A stretch of DNA of 64,000 nt from DAOPZC01 sp035353175 (GCA_035353175.1 DAOPZC010000016.1:1-64000); one strand, 5' to 3'; positions 16,643 through 26,169 are shown, counted from the stretch's first letter. The notes: generated by a model not told the origin, from the sequence alone. Numbers and translations are program-made.

Positions 16643-19270
16643 CTACTTCACCTCAATCTCGTACCACACGGTCTCATACGCCGGGCCGATCGCGATCTTG
16701 GCGCCGCCTTCGGCCTTCTCGACCGGCACATCCTTTTTGCGGGCGCCGCTCGGATCGAGCGCGAAACAGCGGGTCTTGGCCGGATCGGACGGCAGGATGA
16801 TTTCGGCGGGAATGCCCTCGGCCAGCACCGTGCCATTGCCCCACGACAGCCGGTCACGCAGGGCGACCGACTTGGCGCCGACTTGATCCAGCACCGTGCC
16901 CTCGTTCTCCGTCACCCCCGTGGCCGCCAGCAGGATGTTTGCGGGCGCGCCCTTCTCGCCGAAGCCCGTGGCCTGCCGCGACGTGAGCGAGACCGTGGCC
17001 CAATCGAGGCGCGTCGTGCCGACCGTCAGCTTCACGCCGCCGAGGTCGATCGCGCGGCCCTTCGGGAAGCCGGTGAAGAGCTTCGTGTTCGGGGTGTTGA
17101 CCGCGAAATAGCCGGCCCCCGCCTGCTCGGTATTCCAAACCAATTCGCCCGTGTCGCTCGCCACAACTTTCCCTTCCACCTTCGCTCCCGCCTGCGGCGG
17201 TTTCGGAGAAACCGCCCCACCTTCAGCGGCAAGTGCCTGCGCGGGTGAAAGGCTCACGGCGGTCCGGTGGACCAGCGACAGCTTGCCGTCAAAGCCCGCC
17301 GCGCCGATTGACGCGCCGATCGCCTTCGACCCCACCAGCCGATCGAAATAGGCCGGATAGTCCACCGGAGCCACGACCGCTTTCTGCGCCTCGCGCACGT
17401 CGCCGCGCAGGTACATCGCCGCGCAGGCGGGCATGTGCGCCAGCACCTCGGTGCGCGCGATCATGCTGAAGAAGTACGTGTTGCGCTTGGGCTCGAAGTC
17501 CGGGCTGTGGTTGTATGTGTACTCGAAGACGCCGTCCCAGCCTTGGAACGCGCCGTAGGCGCGGAGCATCGGCTGGCCTTCGGCGCCGTACTGGTTCGGG
17601 AAGGGGTGGTTGTACTCGCTCACCGTGTAGGGCTTGCCCTCCACGCGCTGGCACGCCAGGCCGAGGATGCAGCCCATCGAGTTGACCATCGCCTCGTTCT
17701 GGATCGCCCACTTCGTGTTCACGCTCGGGTGTTGCCAGTACGAATGGTTATCGATGTAGTCCAGCTCCGCCATGAGCTGCGGCTGGGTGTAGCCGAGTTG
17801 CGTGCCGGAGATCGGAGCCTTGGCCTTGAGCTCATCCTTCACATATTTGGCGATGCCGGTCCAGTAGGCGCGCTCCGTGTCCGTCAGGAACCGGTAAAAA
17901 TCGCGGCGCGCCTGCAGCGGCACGAAGCCGGCATTCTTCACCACCGGCACCGTGCCGTCCTCGATCTTGGAGGTCTCGTCGAGCGCGCTGGCCGCGCCGC
18001 TCTGGAACGAAAGGTCGTCGATCTCATAGGCCCCGGGGGCGAAGCGCGTCAGCTGCACCTGGGCCTTGTCCGAGTCGTCCGCCGCGACAAACGGAAGCGT
18101 CAGCGTCTTCCAGGCGGAGCCGACGCCGATCTTCTGGTGGAGCCCGAGGGAGCGCCAGCCGTCCTTCGCGTCCGCGACCGCCAGCCCGAGCGTAGCCGTG
18201 CCGGCGCCCTTGGCCCGGCGGATCTTGAACGACAGCGTGTAGGGCTGGTTCTTCTTCACCGAGACCGTCCGGAAAAGCTTGGGGAAGAACTCGTCGCCCT
18301 CGCGGGTGACGTCGATCTTGAGAACCCCGCCGTCGGCCGCCGCCGTGGCGGCCGATGAGCCCCGCGCGAGGATCCACTTCTTGCCGTCGACCGCGACGGG
18401 AGCACCGAAGCCCCCCTCGGGAACCTGCTCGTTGCCGAGCGGCGTCGCGATCCACTGCCACTGGCCGCGCATCGTGGCGGTATCGCCATACTTGCTGCGC
18501 AGCCACGCGTTCCACTGCTTGCGCAATTCTCCGGCGTAAGGCTCGGACAGATTGTCGAGCGCACCGCCGTGGTAGTTGTTGAAGAGCGCGTTCTCGTTGT
18601 TGATTTCGATGACCGCCACACACGGGTCTTCGGCGTAGGACAGCTTGGTGTACGGATTTACGCGCGACAGCAGCTGCTTGGCATACTCCTTCTCGGAAGC
18701 GATGATGCGGGGATCGAAGAAGCTGAGTCCCTTCCTAAACCGCGCGACGTGGAGGTTCATATCCACATAAATGCCGCGCTTCTTGAGGGCGGCGATCAGG
18801 TAGTCCTGGTGCTCCAACATAGCGGGGTCGAGCCGGAACGGCTGCGACGGGTCGGCTGCGAACGCTTTCGGCAGCGCATTGCTCTTGCCGAAGATGCCGG
18901 CCTCCTTTTCGGTCATGAAGTTTTCGTACTCGGCGTCAAAGTAGTGAAGGCGCACGCAGTTGATGCCGAAGCGCGCCAGGCGCGCCGCAACCTTGTCGGC
19001 CTGCTCGTGCGTCGGGAAGTTCGCGGGGCCGGTCAGATTCGTGGCGTGAAACCGGATGCGCCCCGCGTCGGTGACGAAATGTTCGCCCTCGACGCGCACG
19101 AACCCGTGCTTGCCCGCCGGCGCGTCGAGCAGATGCGCCATGCTCGACGCGTTGTCCGGCGCGTCATACGAAATCAAGAACGGGAACAGCGGCGCCGGCG
19201 TTTCCGCCGCACAGACCGCCAACGCCACCATACCCAACACCCCGCCGATCACACCGTTTCGCTTTTTCAT
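16643..19270 (-). CDS. Exported GH5-like (clan GH-A) glycosidase with inserted CBM4/9-like domain
   Basis: The 875-residue product has a signal peptide (MKKRNGVIGGVLGMVALAVCAA). A (beta/alpha)8 cellulase-type core is split by a carbohydrate-binding module. RFHATNLTGPANFP and GINCVRLHYFD open the barrel; IEINNENALF supplies acid/base Glu226. About 290-430 is a CBM4/9-like beta-sandwich (YTLSFKIRRAKG ... EIDDLSFQSG). YTVSEYNHPFPNQYG then supplies nucleophile Glu552. A C-terminal beta-sandwich follows. Residues about 682-695 are encoded by a palindromic repeat absent from the paralogue at 42097-44736. It is the last gene of an operon with amylase and GH10 xylanase, 16 bp after the latter. Substrate is probably a beta-linked hemicellulose, inferred from context. 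Confidence 0.85.
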   Translation of the reverse strand: MKKRNGVIGGVLGMVALAVCAAETPAPLFPFLISYDAPDNASSMAHLLDAPAGKHGFVRVEGEHFVTDAGRIRFHATNLTGPANFPTHEQADKVAARLARFGINCVRLHYFDAEYENFMTEKEAGIFGKSNALPKAFAADPSQPFRLDPAMLEHQDYLIAALKKRGIYVDMNLHVARFRKGLSFFDPRIIASEKEYAKQLLSRVNPYTKLSYAEDPCVAVIEINNENALFNNYHGGALDNLSEPYAGELRKQWNAWLRSKYGDTATMRGQWQWIATPLGNEQVPEGGFGAPVAVDGKKWILARGSSAATAAADGGVLKIDVTREGDEFFPKLFRTVSVKKNQPYTLSFKIRRAKGAGTATLGLAVADAKDGWRSLGLHQKIGVGSAWKTLTLPFVAADDSDKAQVQLTRFAPGAYEIDDLSFQSGAASALDETSKIEDGTVPVVKNAGFVPLQARRDFYRFLTDTERAYWTGIAKYVKDELKAKAPISGTQLGYTQPQLMAELDYIDNHSYWQHPSVNTKWAIQNEAMVNSMGCILGLACQRVEGKPYTVSEYNHPFPNQYGAEGQPMLRAYGAFQGWDGVFEYTYNHSPDFEPKRNTYFFSMIARTEVLAHMPACAAMYLRGDVREAQKAVVAPVDYPAYFDRLVGSKAIGASIGAAGFDGKLSLVHRTAVSLSPAQALAAEGGAVSPKPPQAGAKVEGKVVASDTGELVWNTEQAGAGYFAVNTPNTKLFTGFPKGRAIDLGGVKLTVGTTRLDWATVSLTSRQATGFGEKGAPANILLAATGVTENEGTVLDQVGAKSVALRDRLSWGNGTVLAEGIPAEIILPSDPAKTRCFALDPSGARKKDVPVEKAEGGAKIAIGPAYETVWYEIEVK
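17189..17223 (-). repeat. Palindromic repeat element inserted in frame in a glycosidase gene
   Basis: On the minus strand the 35 bases match the intergenic unit at 16587-16621 at 32 positions, including the whole 21-base hairpin. In the protein it encodes about twelve residues (EGGAVSPKPPQAG region). The paralogue at 42097-44736 has 12 fewer residues between its conserved HRT and ASDTGE motifs, so the repeat appears to be an in-frame insertion of 36 bp. Confidence 0.75.
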
Positions 19271-19286
19271 CGTCCCCGTCCTTTCC

Positions 19287-20669
19287 TTACAAACCGTCGC
19301 CGTCTTTCAACAGGCTGAACGCCGCGCTCTTCGCCGCACCATCGCCATCCGTGTACGTCAGGCGGTAGTGGCCCCGGAAACCGCGGAAGCGCAGGCGGCC
19401 GTCCGCATCCGTCTTCGCCGTCAGGCGCGTCTTCCACTCGCCGTTGATCAGGCCGTCCAGCGTGCGGAACGCGGGCTTCGGCTGCATCTGCCGCGTGAAG
19501 AGGCCGGATTTCAGCGGCTCGCCCTTGGCCCCGCAGTCGTCCACCACGTTCCACCAGGTGATCCTGTAGATGCTGGGCCACGAGAACCACAAGCGGTACA
19601 TGTCGCGCGTCAGCTCGGCCTGGATCGCGTTGGCACGCTCGTCCGCGCCGGGAGCGGGAATCGTGATCTCGCTCAGGTGAATCGGCCGCTTGAGCGTGTC
19701 CAGCTCTTCCAGATAGCGGATCACGTCCGCCGGCACCCAGGAGGTGTTGTTGTGGTTGATCGTCTTGCCCGCCGCAAGGTCCAGCGCCGGCTGCGAACCG
19801 AACAGGTGCATCTGGAGCCCCACCACGTCGATCTTCGCGCCGCGCGCGATCAGGCCGCGGATGAAGGGCGGATAGACCCCGCGCCACGAATCGTTGATGC
19901 AGAAGCTGACCGACGGGGGAAACTCCCTCTCCGCCCACTTGAACACCTTGAAGGTGTAGTCGTCCGGCATCACGCCGTAGCGCGGCTTGCCGGGCACGGG
20001 ATCGACGCTCTCGTTGACGATGTCCCAGCTCGGGATGCGGTCCTTGTAATAGCCGCAGATCTCGCGGACACGCTTCTCGAACAGGCGCTCCATCTCCCCC
20101 ACCTTGCCCGGATCTTTCGAGACCCACGCGGGATGGTTCCAGCCGGTGTTGCCCCAGATCAGCGGGTGCCCGTGTATCGCGATGCCCTTGGCCTCGCAGA
20201 ATTCAATGATCTTCTCCGGTGACGGCCGCCGCCAGTGGAACTCTTTCCACGGCTCCTTGACCGCGTCCCAGTATGCCGCCGAATCCTGTTCGGAGGCCAG
20301 ATAGCGCGGCTTGCCCGGCTCGGGTTCAAATGTCTTCCAGTAGAAGGCGATCGTCGCCGCGTTGAAAAGAGTGCCGAACACCTCTTTGTACTTGCGGTTC
20401 AGCTCGCCGGAGCCCAGCTGGTCGAAGTTGAAGAGGTTGGCGCCGAACAGAAAGGCATGGTCGAGTTGCTCGACCTTCACCTCCGTGCCCGGCTTGACCG
20501 ACGGCAGGCGCACCGACGCCTCCGCCATGCGGTTCTCGCGGATGCCGCGCTCGATGCGCTCCCGCACCTCCGGCGCGGCCCACTGAGCCCGGTACGCCGC
20601 GCTCATCACGTCCGCCGCCTGCGCCGCCGCGGCGCCCACCAGCACCGCGCTGACAACCCACTTGACCAT
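19287..20669 (-). CDS. Endo-1,4-beta-xylanase, GH10 (second copy)
   Basis: The 460-residue product starts at ATG 20669, chosen because it opens a signal peptide (MVKWVVSAVLVGAAAAQAA) and is preceded by GGGAGAGG; the longer open frame upstream runs through the amylase gene and is an artefact. GH10 hallmarks are HGHPLIWGN, WDIVNES (acid/base Glu220) and IHLSEITI (nucleophile Glu334). It is compact, a single catalytic domain plus a small C-terminal beta-sandwich that matches the first GH10 (about 9713-11221). It is the middle gene of the amylase-xylanase-GH5-like operon, with 23 and 16 bp gaps, so it is expressed from the promoter linked to site C. Confidence 0.95.
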   Translation of the reverse strand: MVKWVVSAVLVGAAAAQAADVMSAAYRAQWAAPEVRERIERGIRENRMAEASVRLPSVKPGTEVKVEQLDHAFLFGANLFNFDQLGSGELNRKYKEVFGTLFNAATIAFYWKTFEPEPGKPRYLASEQDSAAYWDAVKEPWKEFHWRRPSPEKIIEFCEAKGIAIHGHPLIWGNTGWNHPAWVSKDPGKVGEMERLFEKRVREICGYYKDRIPSWDIVNESVDPVPGKPRYGVMPDDYTFKVFKWAEREFPPSVSFCINDSWRGVYPPFIRGLIARGAKIDVVGLQMHLFGSQPALDLAAGKTINHNNTSWVPADVIRYLEELDTLKRPIHLSEITIPAPGADERANAIQAELTRDMYRLWFSWPSIYRITWWNVVDDCGAKGEPLKSGLFTRQMQPKPAFRTLDGLINGEWKTRLTAKTDADGRLRFRGFRGHYRLTYTDGDGAAKSAAFSLLKDGDGL

Positions 20670-20692
20670 GCTCGGCCCCTCTCCCTGTGCCG

Positions 20693-22057
20693 CTATTTCT
20701 TCACGATCCAGAAACCGTAGCCCGCGAGTTCGAGCCCGCCCGCAGCGTCGCCGGACGCGCCTTGCGCGAGCAGCGCCCGTCCCGCGTCGGCGCCCTTCAC
20801 GGCGACCTTCACCGGCTTGTCCGTCAGGTTCACGACCGCCACCACGCGCTCGCCGCCGAGCGTGCGCGCGAACGACAGCACCGTCCCGGGCTGGTCGCTG
20901 TCCAGCCACTCGACCGCGCCCTTCGTCAGCGCCGGCTCGGCCTTGCGCAGCGCGCAGAGCTTTTGCACAAAGACGAAACGGGCCTTGCCCGCGGCGGTCT
21001 CGCCGTTGGCCCAATTGATCGGCAGCCGTCCGAAAATGCTGTGCCGCGCGGTGTCGGCCACCTCCTGGCCGTTGTAGAGGAAAGGCACGCCGTCCAGCGC
21101 GAAATTCGCGGCCAGCGCCGCCCGCACTTTCGCCGCGCCCCAACGCTTCTCGATGCGGTTCTCGTAGTCGTCGTTGGCGATGTCGTGGTTGTCGATGAAG
21201 CGCACGAACTTCGCGCCGCCGACCGGGCGGTTCTTGCGCAGGGTTTCCCAGTGCTTGCGGAACGCCGCCGCGTCGCGCATCTCCGCGAAGGGTTTTCCCC
21301 AGCCGTAGCAGAGGTCGAAGGCCTTGAGCTGGTTCTCCGCCTTCGTGCCCTCGGCGAGCATGCCGACATCCGGCCTAATCTTCTCGATCCGCTCGCGTCC
21401 CGCCTCCCAGAAATCAAGCGGCACCCCGTCCGCCACGTCGCAGCGGAAGCCGTCCACGTCGAAATCGCGGATCCACCACTCCATATTCTTCCACATGTAC
21501 TCGCGCAGTTCCGGGCTACCGTAGTTCAGCGCCGGAAACGCCCAGGCCGCATTCACCGCCTTGCCGTCCTTGGCGCGCTTGATGAAGTCGGGATGAGCCT
21601 CCAGGAAGACCGCCGTGGGCCCGCAGTGCAGATACACCATGTCCAGCATCACGCGCAGCTTGAGCGCGTGCGCCGCCGCCACGAAATCCTTGAGATCCTG
21701 GTCCGTGCCGTATTCGGGATCGACGTGATAAAAATCCTTCATGCGGTACGGGTTGCGCGGGTTGTTCATGCCCGACTTCTTCTGGCGCGGGCTCCAGGAG
21801 GTCTGGTCCATGTCGTCGTCCGCCACAAAGACGGGGCAGAGGTAGAGCACCGTCACGCCCAGCTCGGCGAGCTTCGGCAGCCGCGCCTGCGCGGCCTTGA
21901 GCGTGCCCTCCGGTGTGAACGCGCGCGGCTGGATCTGATACATCACGCCGCCCGTCAGCCACTCCGGCGAGGTCCGCGCCTGCCGTTGATTCAGCGGCGG
22001 TTCCGCTGCCAAAAGAGCCCCCGCCGCCAACGCCATCAGTCCGATTCTTCCGATCAT
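20693..22057 (-). CDS. Exported alpha-amylase-family glycosidase, GH13
   Basis: The 454-residue product has a signal peptide (MIGRIGLMALAAGALLAA) and GGAGG eight bases before the ATG. The GH13 regions are all present: VMYQIQPRAF at the barrel start, LDMVYLH, DGFRCDVAD with nucleophile Asp207, MLAEGTK with acid/base Glu236, and FIDNHD with transition-state Asp292. A C-terminal beta domain (about 375-454) completes a standard-length enzyme. It cleaves alpha-1,4-glucans or related oligosaccharides; exact specificity cannot be read. It is the first gene of an operon with a GH10 xylanase and a GH5-like enzyme, so an alpha-glucanase is controlled together with xylan-degrading enzymes through site C. 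Confidence 0.93.
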   Translation of the reverse strand: MIGRIGLMALAAGALLAAEPPLNQRQARTSPEWLTGGVMYQIQPRAFTPEGTLKAAQARLPKLAELGVTVLYLCPVFVADDDMDQTSWSPRQKKSGMNNPRNPYRMKDFYHVDPEYGTDQDLKDFVAAAHALKLRVMLDMVYLHCGPTAVFLEAHPDFIKRAKDGKAVNAAWAFPALNYGSPELREYMWKNMEWWIRDFDVDGFRCDVADGVPLDFWEAGRERIEKIRPDVGMLAEGTKAENQLKAFDLCYGWGKPFAEMRDAAAFRKHWETLRKNRPVGGAKFVRFIDNHDIANDDYENRIEKRWGAAKVRAALAANFALDGVPFLYNGQEVADTARHSIFGRLPINWANGETAAGKARFVFVQKLCALRKAEPALTKGAVEWLDSDQPGTVLSFARTLGGERVVAVVNLTDKPVKVAVKGADAGRALLAQGASGDAAGGLELAGYGFWIVKK

Positions 22058-22084
22058 TTCTTTGTCCTCCCCTATTCCGTGTTA

Positions 22085-22090
22085 ACTGTA
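22085..22090 (-). promoter_or_regulatory. -10 box of the amylase operon
   Basis: TACAGT on the minus strand, 28 bp from the nearer box of site C. It predicts a leader of about 20 nt carrying the GGAGG ribosome site. Confidence 0.5.
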
Positions 22091-22114
22091 GCGCCCCGCA
22101 GTGAGGCAGACCAG

Positions 22115-22150
22115 CTTGTTTTGCGCAAAATAATCCTCTGTTTTGCGCAT
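22115..22150 (-). promoter_or_regulatory. Regulatory site C: paired TTTTGCGCA boxes upstream of the amylase operon
   Basis: Exact TTTTGCGCA copies begin at 22119 and 22141, 22 bp apart; the left is a full TTTTGCGCAAAA palindrome followed by TAAT as at sites A and B. It lies between the amylase start and the end of the methyltransferase gene, which is read in the same direction. Confidence 0.75.
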
Positions 22151-22172
22151 GACTGCCGGATGCGTCAACGCC

Positions 22173-22919
22173 TCACCGCGGCATCAGCGCGAACACGCCC
22201 CACCCCAGATATTCGCGCGTGAAGGCGGCATAGCGCTCGGGCTCCGAGGTCAGCTGGGCGCGGACCTCTTTGGCAAACTCGTCGGCGGGATTGGCTTCAA
22301 GCCATCGGCGCATGGTGAGCCATTTGGCCGCCTCGTATCTGTCCCAGCCGTCTTGGTCAGCCAGAACCATTTCCACGACGTCATAGCCCAGGCGGCCGAA
22401 AGACGCGAGAAGTAACGGAAGCATGAGGAAGTCGGTGATCGCGTGGGCTAGGCACCCCTTGGCAACGTCTTCCGTCGGCGGCAACAGCCGCCAGTAGGGC
22501 TCGCCGATGAGGATGATCCCTCCGGGGCGCAGGCTCCGCGCCAGAAGCTCGATGGTGCCGGCGACGCCTCCGCCGATCCACGTGGCGCCGACACAGGCCG
22601 CCACGCTGACCTTTTCGTCGGCGACATAGCCGGCGGCATCGCCATGGATGAACCTGACTTGATGGGCGACGCCGAGTTCTTCAGCGCGCAGTTCCGCCCG
22701 CCGGGAGAACAGCTGGCTCATGTCGACGCCCGTGCCGGTGATGCCGTAATCGCGCGCCCAGGTGCACAGCATCTCCCCCGAGCCGCTGCCGAGGTCGAGC
22801 ACGCGGGCCCCCGGTTCCAGACGCAGTGCCGCGCCGAGCGTGGCAAGCTTTTCGGATGTGATCGGGTTGTGGATGCGGTGGGCACTTTCTGTGATGTTGA
22901 AGATGCGCGGGATGTCCAT
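22173..22919 (-). CDS. SAM-dependent methyltransferase, class I
   Basis: The 248-residue product starts at ATG 22919 with AAGGAG nine bases upstream; the longer frame upstream lacks a ribosome site. The Rossmann-type methyltransferase motif I is VLDLGSGSGEM (about 40-50), followed by TGVDMSQLF (motif post I), FIHGDAAGY and LRPGGIILIGEPYW (motif III region). The substrate is not evident; the pattern is that of ubiE/small-molecule methyltransferases. No signal peptide is present, so it is cytoplasmic, in contrast to its exported neighbours. It sits 91 bp downstream of a CBM-glycosidase gene and 115 bp before the amylase start, and may have been placed between two glycan operons. Confidence 0.85.
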   Translation of the reverse strand: MDIPRIFNITESAHRIHNPITSEKLATLGAALRLEPGARVLDLGSGSGEMLCTWARDYGITGTGVDMSQLFSRRAELRAEELGVAHQVRFIHGDAAGYVADEKVSVAACVGATWIGGGVAGTIELLARSLRPGGIILIGEPYWRLLPPTEDVAKGCLAHAITDFLMLPLLLASFGRLGYDVVEMVLADQDGWDRYEAAKWLTMRRWLEANPADEFAKEVRAQLTSEPERYAAFTREYLGWGVFALMPR

Positions 22920-23010
22920 TTCGGGAATCTCCTTATGTGTGTGAACAGAATCGGTCACGGACGAACAGTTTACACCCGGATTCGAATGACGTTCGGACAC
23001 GTCTTCGCGA

Positions 23011-26000
23011 TCAATTTCTGACCAGCTCAAAGAAGGGCGTCGGGCCATCTGCCAGCGCGGCGGCATCAATCTGAAGCCGGAGCTGACCGTCAACAACAGA
23101 GACGGGCAGTTTTTCGCGGCGCGCCCCGTCGAAACCGAGGGCGTAGAGGGAGACGCGCTCAGGGTCTTGGCACGCCAAGGTCACGCTGAGCTTGCCGCAC
23201 CGCATCAGGGCGGGGCCCTTGCCGGTATCCTTCATCATTTCGCGATCCGGCGCAACGACCATCCCCGTGTTGACCATCTCGGTCGAATACAGCAGAACCA
23301 TCCGCCCCGATGACGCGACGGGGTCTGGCGTGACCGAGCAGACGGCGACACACGCCGCCACGCTTGACCCTTCAACCGTCAGGACACCGACTCTTTCCCG
23401 CTTGCCTGCTTCCAGCGACACGGCCTCGGTGCGGGAAGATTTGACCTGTAGCAGGTGCTCGCGCGAACGCATCGTGATCTCGCCGGTGTCGCTCTGGAAC
23501 ACGCCGTTCTCCGGATCGCTGAGGTTATTCGGACTAAGAATCCCCTTGGCCTTCATTTTCCGGACGGTGTCGGCCAGGGAGAAGCCTCCCTCTTTGCTTT
23601 CGACTACGTCCACAAACCAATCCTGCGCATTGACCGCCGCGATCCCAGCCGGCAGCAGGCGCAGATCAGCCTGGCCGCCGTCCGCGGTCTTTTCCATGCG
23701 CCCGGCCCACGGGAAGGCCAGGCTGAAGCCGGTCATCAGGCCCAGGCGGCTCTGTTCCGTCGAAACGGCACCGAGGCTGGTCGCGCCTTTCTTGAGGGCA
23801 TCTTCCGGCACCACCAGCTCAACCCTCTTTTGGGCGCGCGCCACATCCCCGCGACGGTAGAGGCAGGCCGAGAGGAACTCGCTGGCGCGCACCACCGGCG
23901 ACGCCGCACAGGTGAAACTCCCGATCTTTGGCGTGCCCACCTCCAAGGAGACCGGCCCCGAGTGGATTTCCAGGGCACTGAAACCCTGCAGGGCGGAGTA
24001 CGCCCCGAAAACGAGCCCGCCTTCATGCTGGTACGGATTCCAGAAACAGTGGTTGAACTCGCTGACGATGAAGGGACGTCCCGAAAGCCGCGTGGCGTTC
24101 GCAGACCTCCAATACCCTGCCGCGTCCGCCAGCGAGCTATCCTGCTTGACGGTGTTTCCCGCCGAGCCCCAGCCGCCGGCCGGATGCTGGTAATAGGCGT
24201 GCATGTCGACGACCTGAGACACCTGCCACCGGACGGCGCTATCGCCGAGTTTCTTGGAGGCGTTGTACTGGGTGGTCAATCCCGCATAGCCCGTATTCCG
24301 GACCACGCGTTCACACCACTGCGCACATCCTGTGGAAACATGCATCCGGAACAGGGCGAACTCGTCGGCCATCCCGCTGGTGCGGTCATTGAGGGATGGC
24401 AACGGGGCCGCCTCCAGCGAATGGCCCTTCAGTTCGGCCGCGAGCGCCGGCGGCAGCGCGGCACTGTGACGCGCGCACAGCCACTTTCGCCACTCCCGTT
24501 CAAGATAAGCCTTGGCGTCCGGGTAGTCCGAAAGGGTTTTCCCCATGCGGTCCAACCCCAGTTCCTGCTCGTTGTAGAACTCGACGAAAGCGATGGCCGG
24601 ATCATCTTTCCAGGCGAGCCCCGTGTAAGGGTTCACGTGATTCAGGACGGTCTCCGACCCATACCGGAACCGTTTGCGCTCCCACTCTCCGCCCAGATAC
24701 AGTTGCAGCTTGTGTTTGTCCCGCTCTTCGAAGGTCGTCTTGTTCACGTCATCGCGCTCATAGAGACCGAACGAAAAGATGACCACGTGGCAGTAGATCC
24801 CTTCGCGTTTCAGCTCCGACAGCAAAAAGTCCCAGCGGTCGAGCTTGCCGGGCTGGATGGACATGTCCTCCGTCGCGCCTTCGCAAAGCGAGCGATCGAG
24901 CAGGCCGTGGACCCGGAACAGGCTGTAACCCTGACGGCGCGCCGCCTGCGCGAAGAGCCTCACCTTGGAGCGGAACACCTCGCCGTCAGGCTCCTTCCAG
25001 ATCTCATCGGAAAAGCCGTTGAAACCGAGCAGGCGTATCGGCTGTCCCGGTGCGTCGGCAAAGACAAGATCGCCGCCCGGCCCGATCGTCACCCGACCCC
25101 GTCTTCCCGCGGGCTTTTCGACGAGCGCCGAAAGATCTAGCGCGCTGCCTTCCTGCACCTGGACGCGGCCCATGTCCGCAGCCTTCCACTCGCCGTTGGC
25201 GACATAGATGATCGGCGGCTCCGGCGTCCCGCACACCAGGCTCCAGCCGCTGGCACCGCTGAGAACTTCAGCCGTCAGGACGTTCTTCCCTTCTTGGACG
25301 GGAAGTTCGATGACGTGGTCGTTCGGCGTGAACTTGCCGGACACGCTTCCGGCTTTGAGCGTGTTTAAGACTTCTTTGCCGTTGATGCGGATCGTCACCC
25401 ACCCGTTCGCCGAGAAGCCGACCTCCATAACGCCCGGGGCCGGGCTGGTGAACGCGTTGAACAGCAGAGCTCGAGCCCGCGCCCGTGACTTTGTCCCACA
25501 GACCTTCGCAATGTCGATGGAGCAGTTCTCCAAGCTGGCGCGCGCGGGAGAAACAGGCGCGCCTTTCGCCCCGGCCAAGACGGCCGGAGCGGATTCAAAG
25601 GAAACCGGGGCGGCCACGTCTGCAAACACGGTCCACTGCTTGTTCAAGGCGGTGACCGGCAATCTGACGGCCTCTTCGAGCCGAACATTACCCAGTGTCA
25701 CTTTGCCCTTGAGCTTGCTCAGGTTGAACGTGATGTGGGCCGGGGCGTCATCCGTCGCGGTGCACTGAAACGTGGCAGACATCTGTGTCGTCCCGGGGTC
25801 CACGGGGACATCCTCCGCCAAGCCCAGCGAGCGATAGGGCTTGTGGGACAACTGGTAGAGATGGCGCATGGTGCCGCGTTCCTCCACACTCAGCGCGTAG
25901 CTCAGGCGATAAACTTTTCCGGGCGCCAAATGGACGCTATGGCCGAACAGCACGCCCGTCGGCCCGCCCTTTCCTGCGTCGGGCACGACCGCCGCCCAAC

Positions 26001-26169
26001 ACCCCTTTTCAGGCCCCTGCCTCCCCCCTGCCGCCTTCACCTCTGAGGACACACTCGACCACCAACCCGTCGTCCCTTCGCCGAAATCCCCGTTGGTCAG
26101 CAGGTTCTCAGCCGCAGAGAGTCCGGTGCCGAGAAAGAGCGCGTTCAGCAGAATCATCCGTTTCGTCAT
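23011..26169 (-). CDS. Exported CBM4/9-like plus GH5-like glycosidase, 1,052 residues
   Basis: ATG 26169 is chosen because it opens a signal peptide (MTKRMILLNALFLGTGLSAA); upstream in-frame sequence is not signal-like. A CBM4/9-like module spans about 21-165 (ENLLTNGDFGEGTTGWW ... VTLGNVRLEE). A beta-sandwich with GWVTIRINGKEVL follows (about 170-315). A clan GH-A barrel follows from about 375 (IRLLGFNGFSDEIW), with FVEFYNEQE carrying acid/base Glu534 and FIVSEFNHCFW nucleophile Glu704. A C-terminal beta region ends at residue 1,052. It is a distant relative of the GH5-like enzymes at 16643 and 42097, sharing NPYTG and SEYNH/SEFNH segments, but has its CBM at the N-terminus rather than inside the barrel. 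It lies 107 bp after the metallophosphoesterase gene on the same strand. Confidence 0.85.
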   Translation of the reverse strand: MTKRMILLNALFLGTGLSAAENLLTNGDFGEGTTGWWSSVSSEVKAAGGRQGPEKGCWAAVVPDAGKGGPTGVLFGHSVHLAPGKVYRLSYALSVEERGTMRHLYQLSHKPYRSLGLAEDVPVDPGTTQMSATFQCTATDDAPAHITFNLSKLKGKVTLGNVRLEEAVRLPVTALNKQWTVFADVAAPVSFESAPAVLAGAKGAPVSPARASLENCSIDIAKVCGTKSRARARALLFNAFTSPAPGVMEVGFSANGWVTIRINGKEVLNTLKAGSVSGKFTPNDHVIELPVQEGKNVLTAEVLSGASGWSLVCGTPEPPIIYVANGEWKAADMGRVQVQEGSALDLSALVEKPAGRRGRVTIGPGGDLVFADAPGQPIRLLGFNGFSDEIWKEPDGEVFRSKVRLFAQAARRQGYSLFRVHGLLDRSLCEGATEDMSIQPGKLDRWDFLLSELKREGIYCHVVIFSFGLYERDDVNKTTFEERDKHKLQLYLGGEWERKRFRYGSETVLNHVNPYTGLAWKDDPAIAFVEFYNEQELGLDRMGKTLSDYPDAKAYLEREWRKWLCARHSAALPPALAAELKGHSLEAAPLPSLNDRTSGMADEFALFRMHVSTGCAQWCERVVRNTGYAGLTTQYNASKKLGDSAVRWQVSQVVDMHAYYQHPAGGWGSAGNTVKQDSSLADAAGYWRSANATRLSGRPFIVSEFNHCFWNPYQHEGGLVFGAYSALQGFSALEIHSGPVSLEVGTPKIGSFTCAASPVVRASEFLSACLYRRGDVARAQKRVELVVPEDALKKGATSLGAVSTEQSRLGLMTGFSLAFPWAGRMEKTADGGQADLRLLPAGIAAVNAQDWFVDVVESKEGGFSLADTVRKMKAKGILSPNNLSDPENGVFQSDTGEITMRSREHLLQVKSSRTEAVSLEAGKRERVGVLTVEGSSVAACVAVCSVTPDPVASSGRMVLLYSTEMVNTGMVVAPDREMMKDTGKGPALMRCGKLSVTLACQDPERVSLYALGFDGARREKLPVSVVDGQLRLQIDAAALADGPTPFFELVRN

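Noticed and set aside
20670..21143. Upstream extension of the second GH10 gene
   Set aside because: Arg-rich overlap with the amylase gene; a signal peptide and ribosome site mark the start at 20669.
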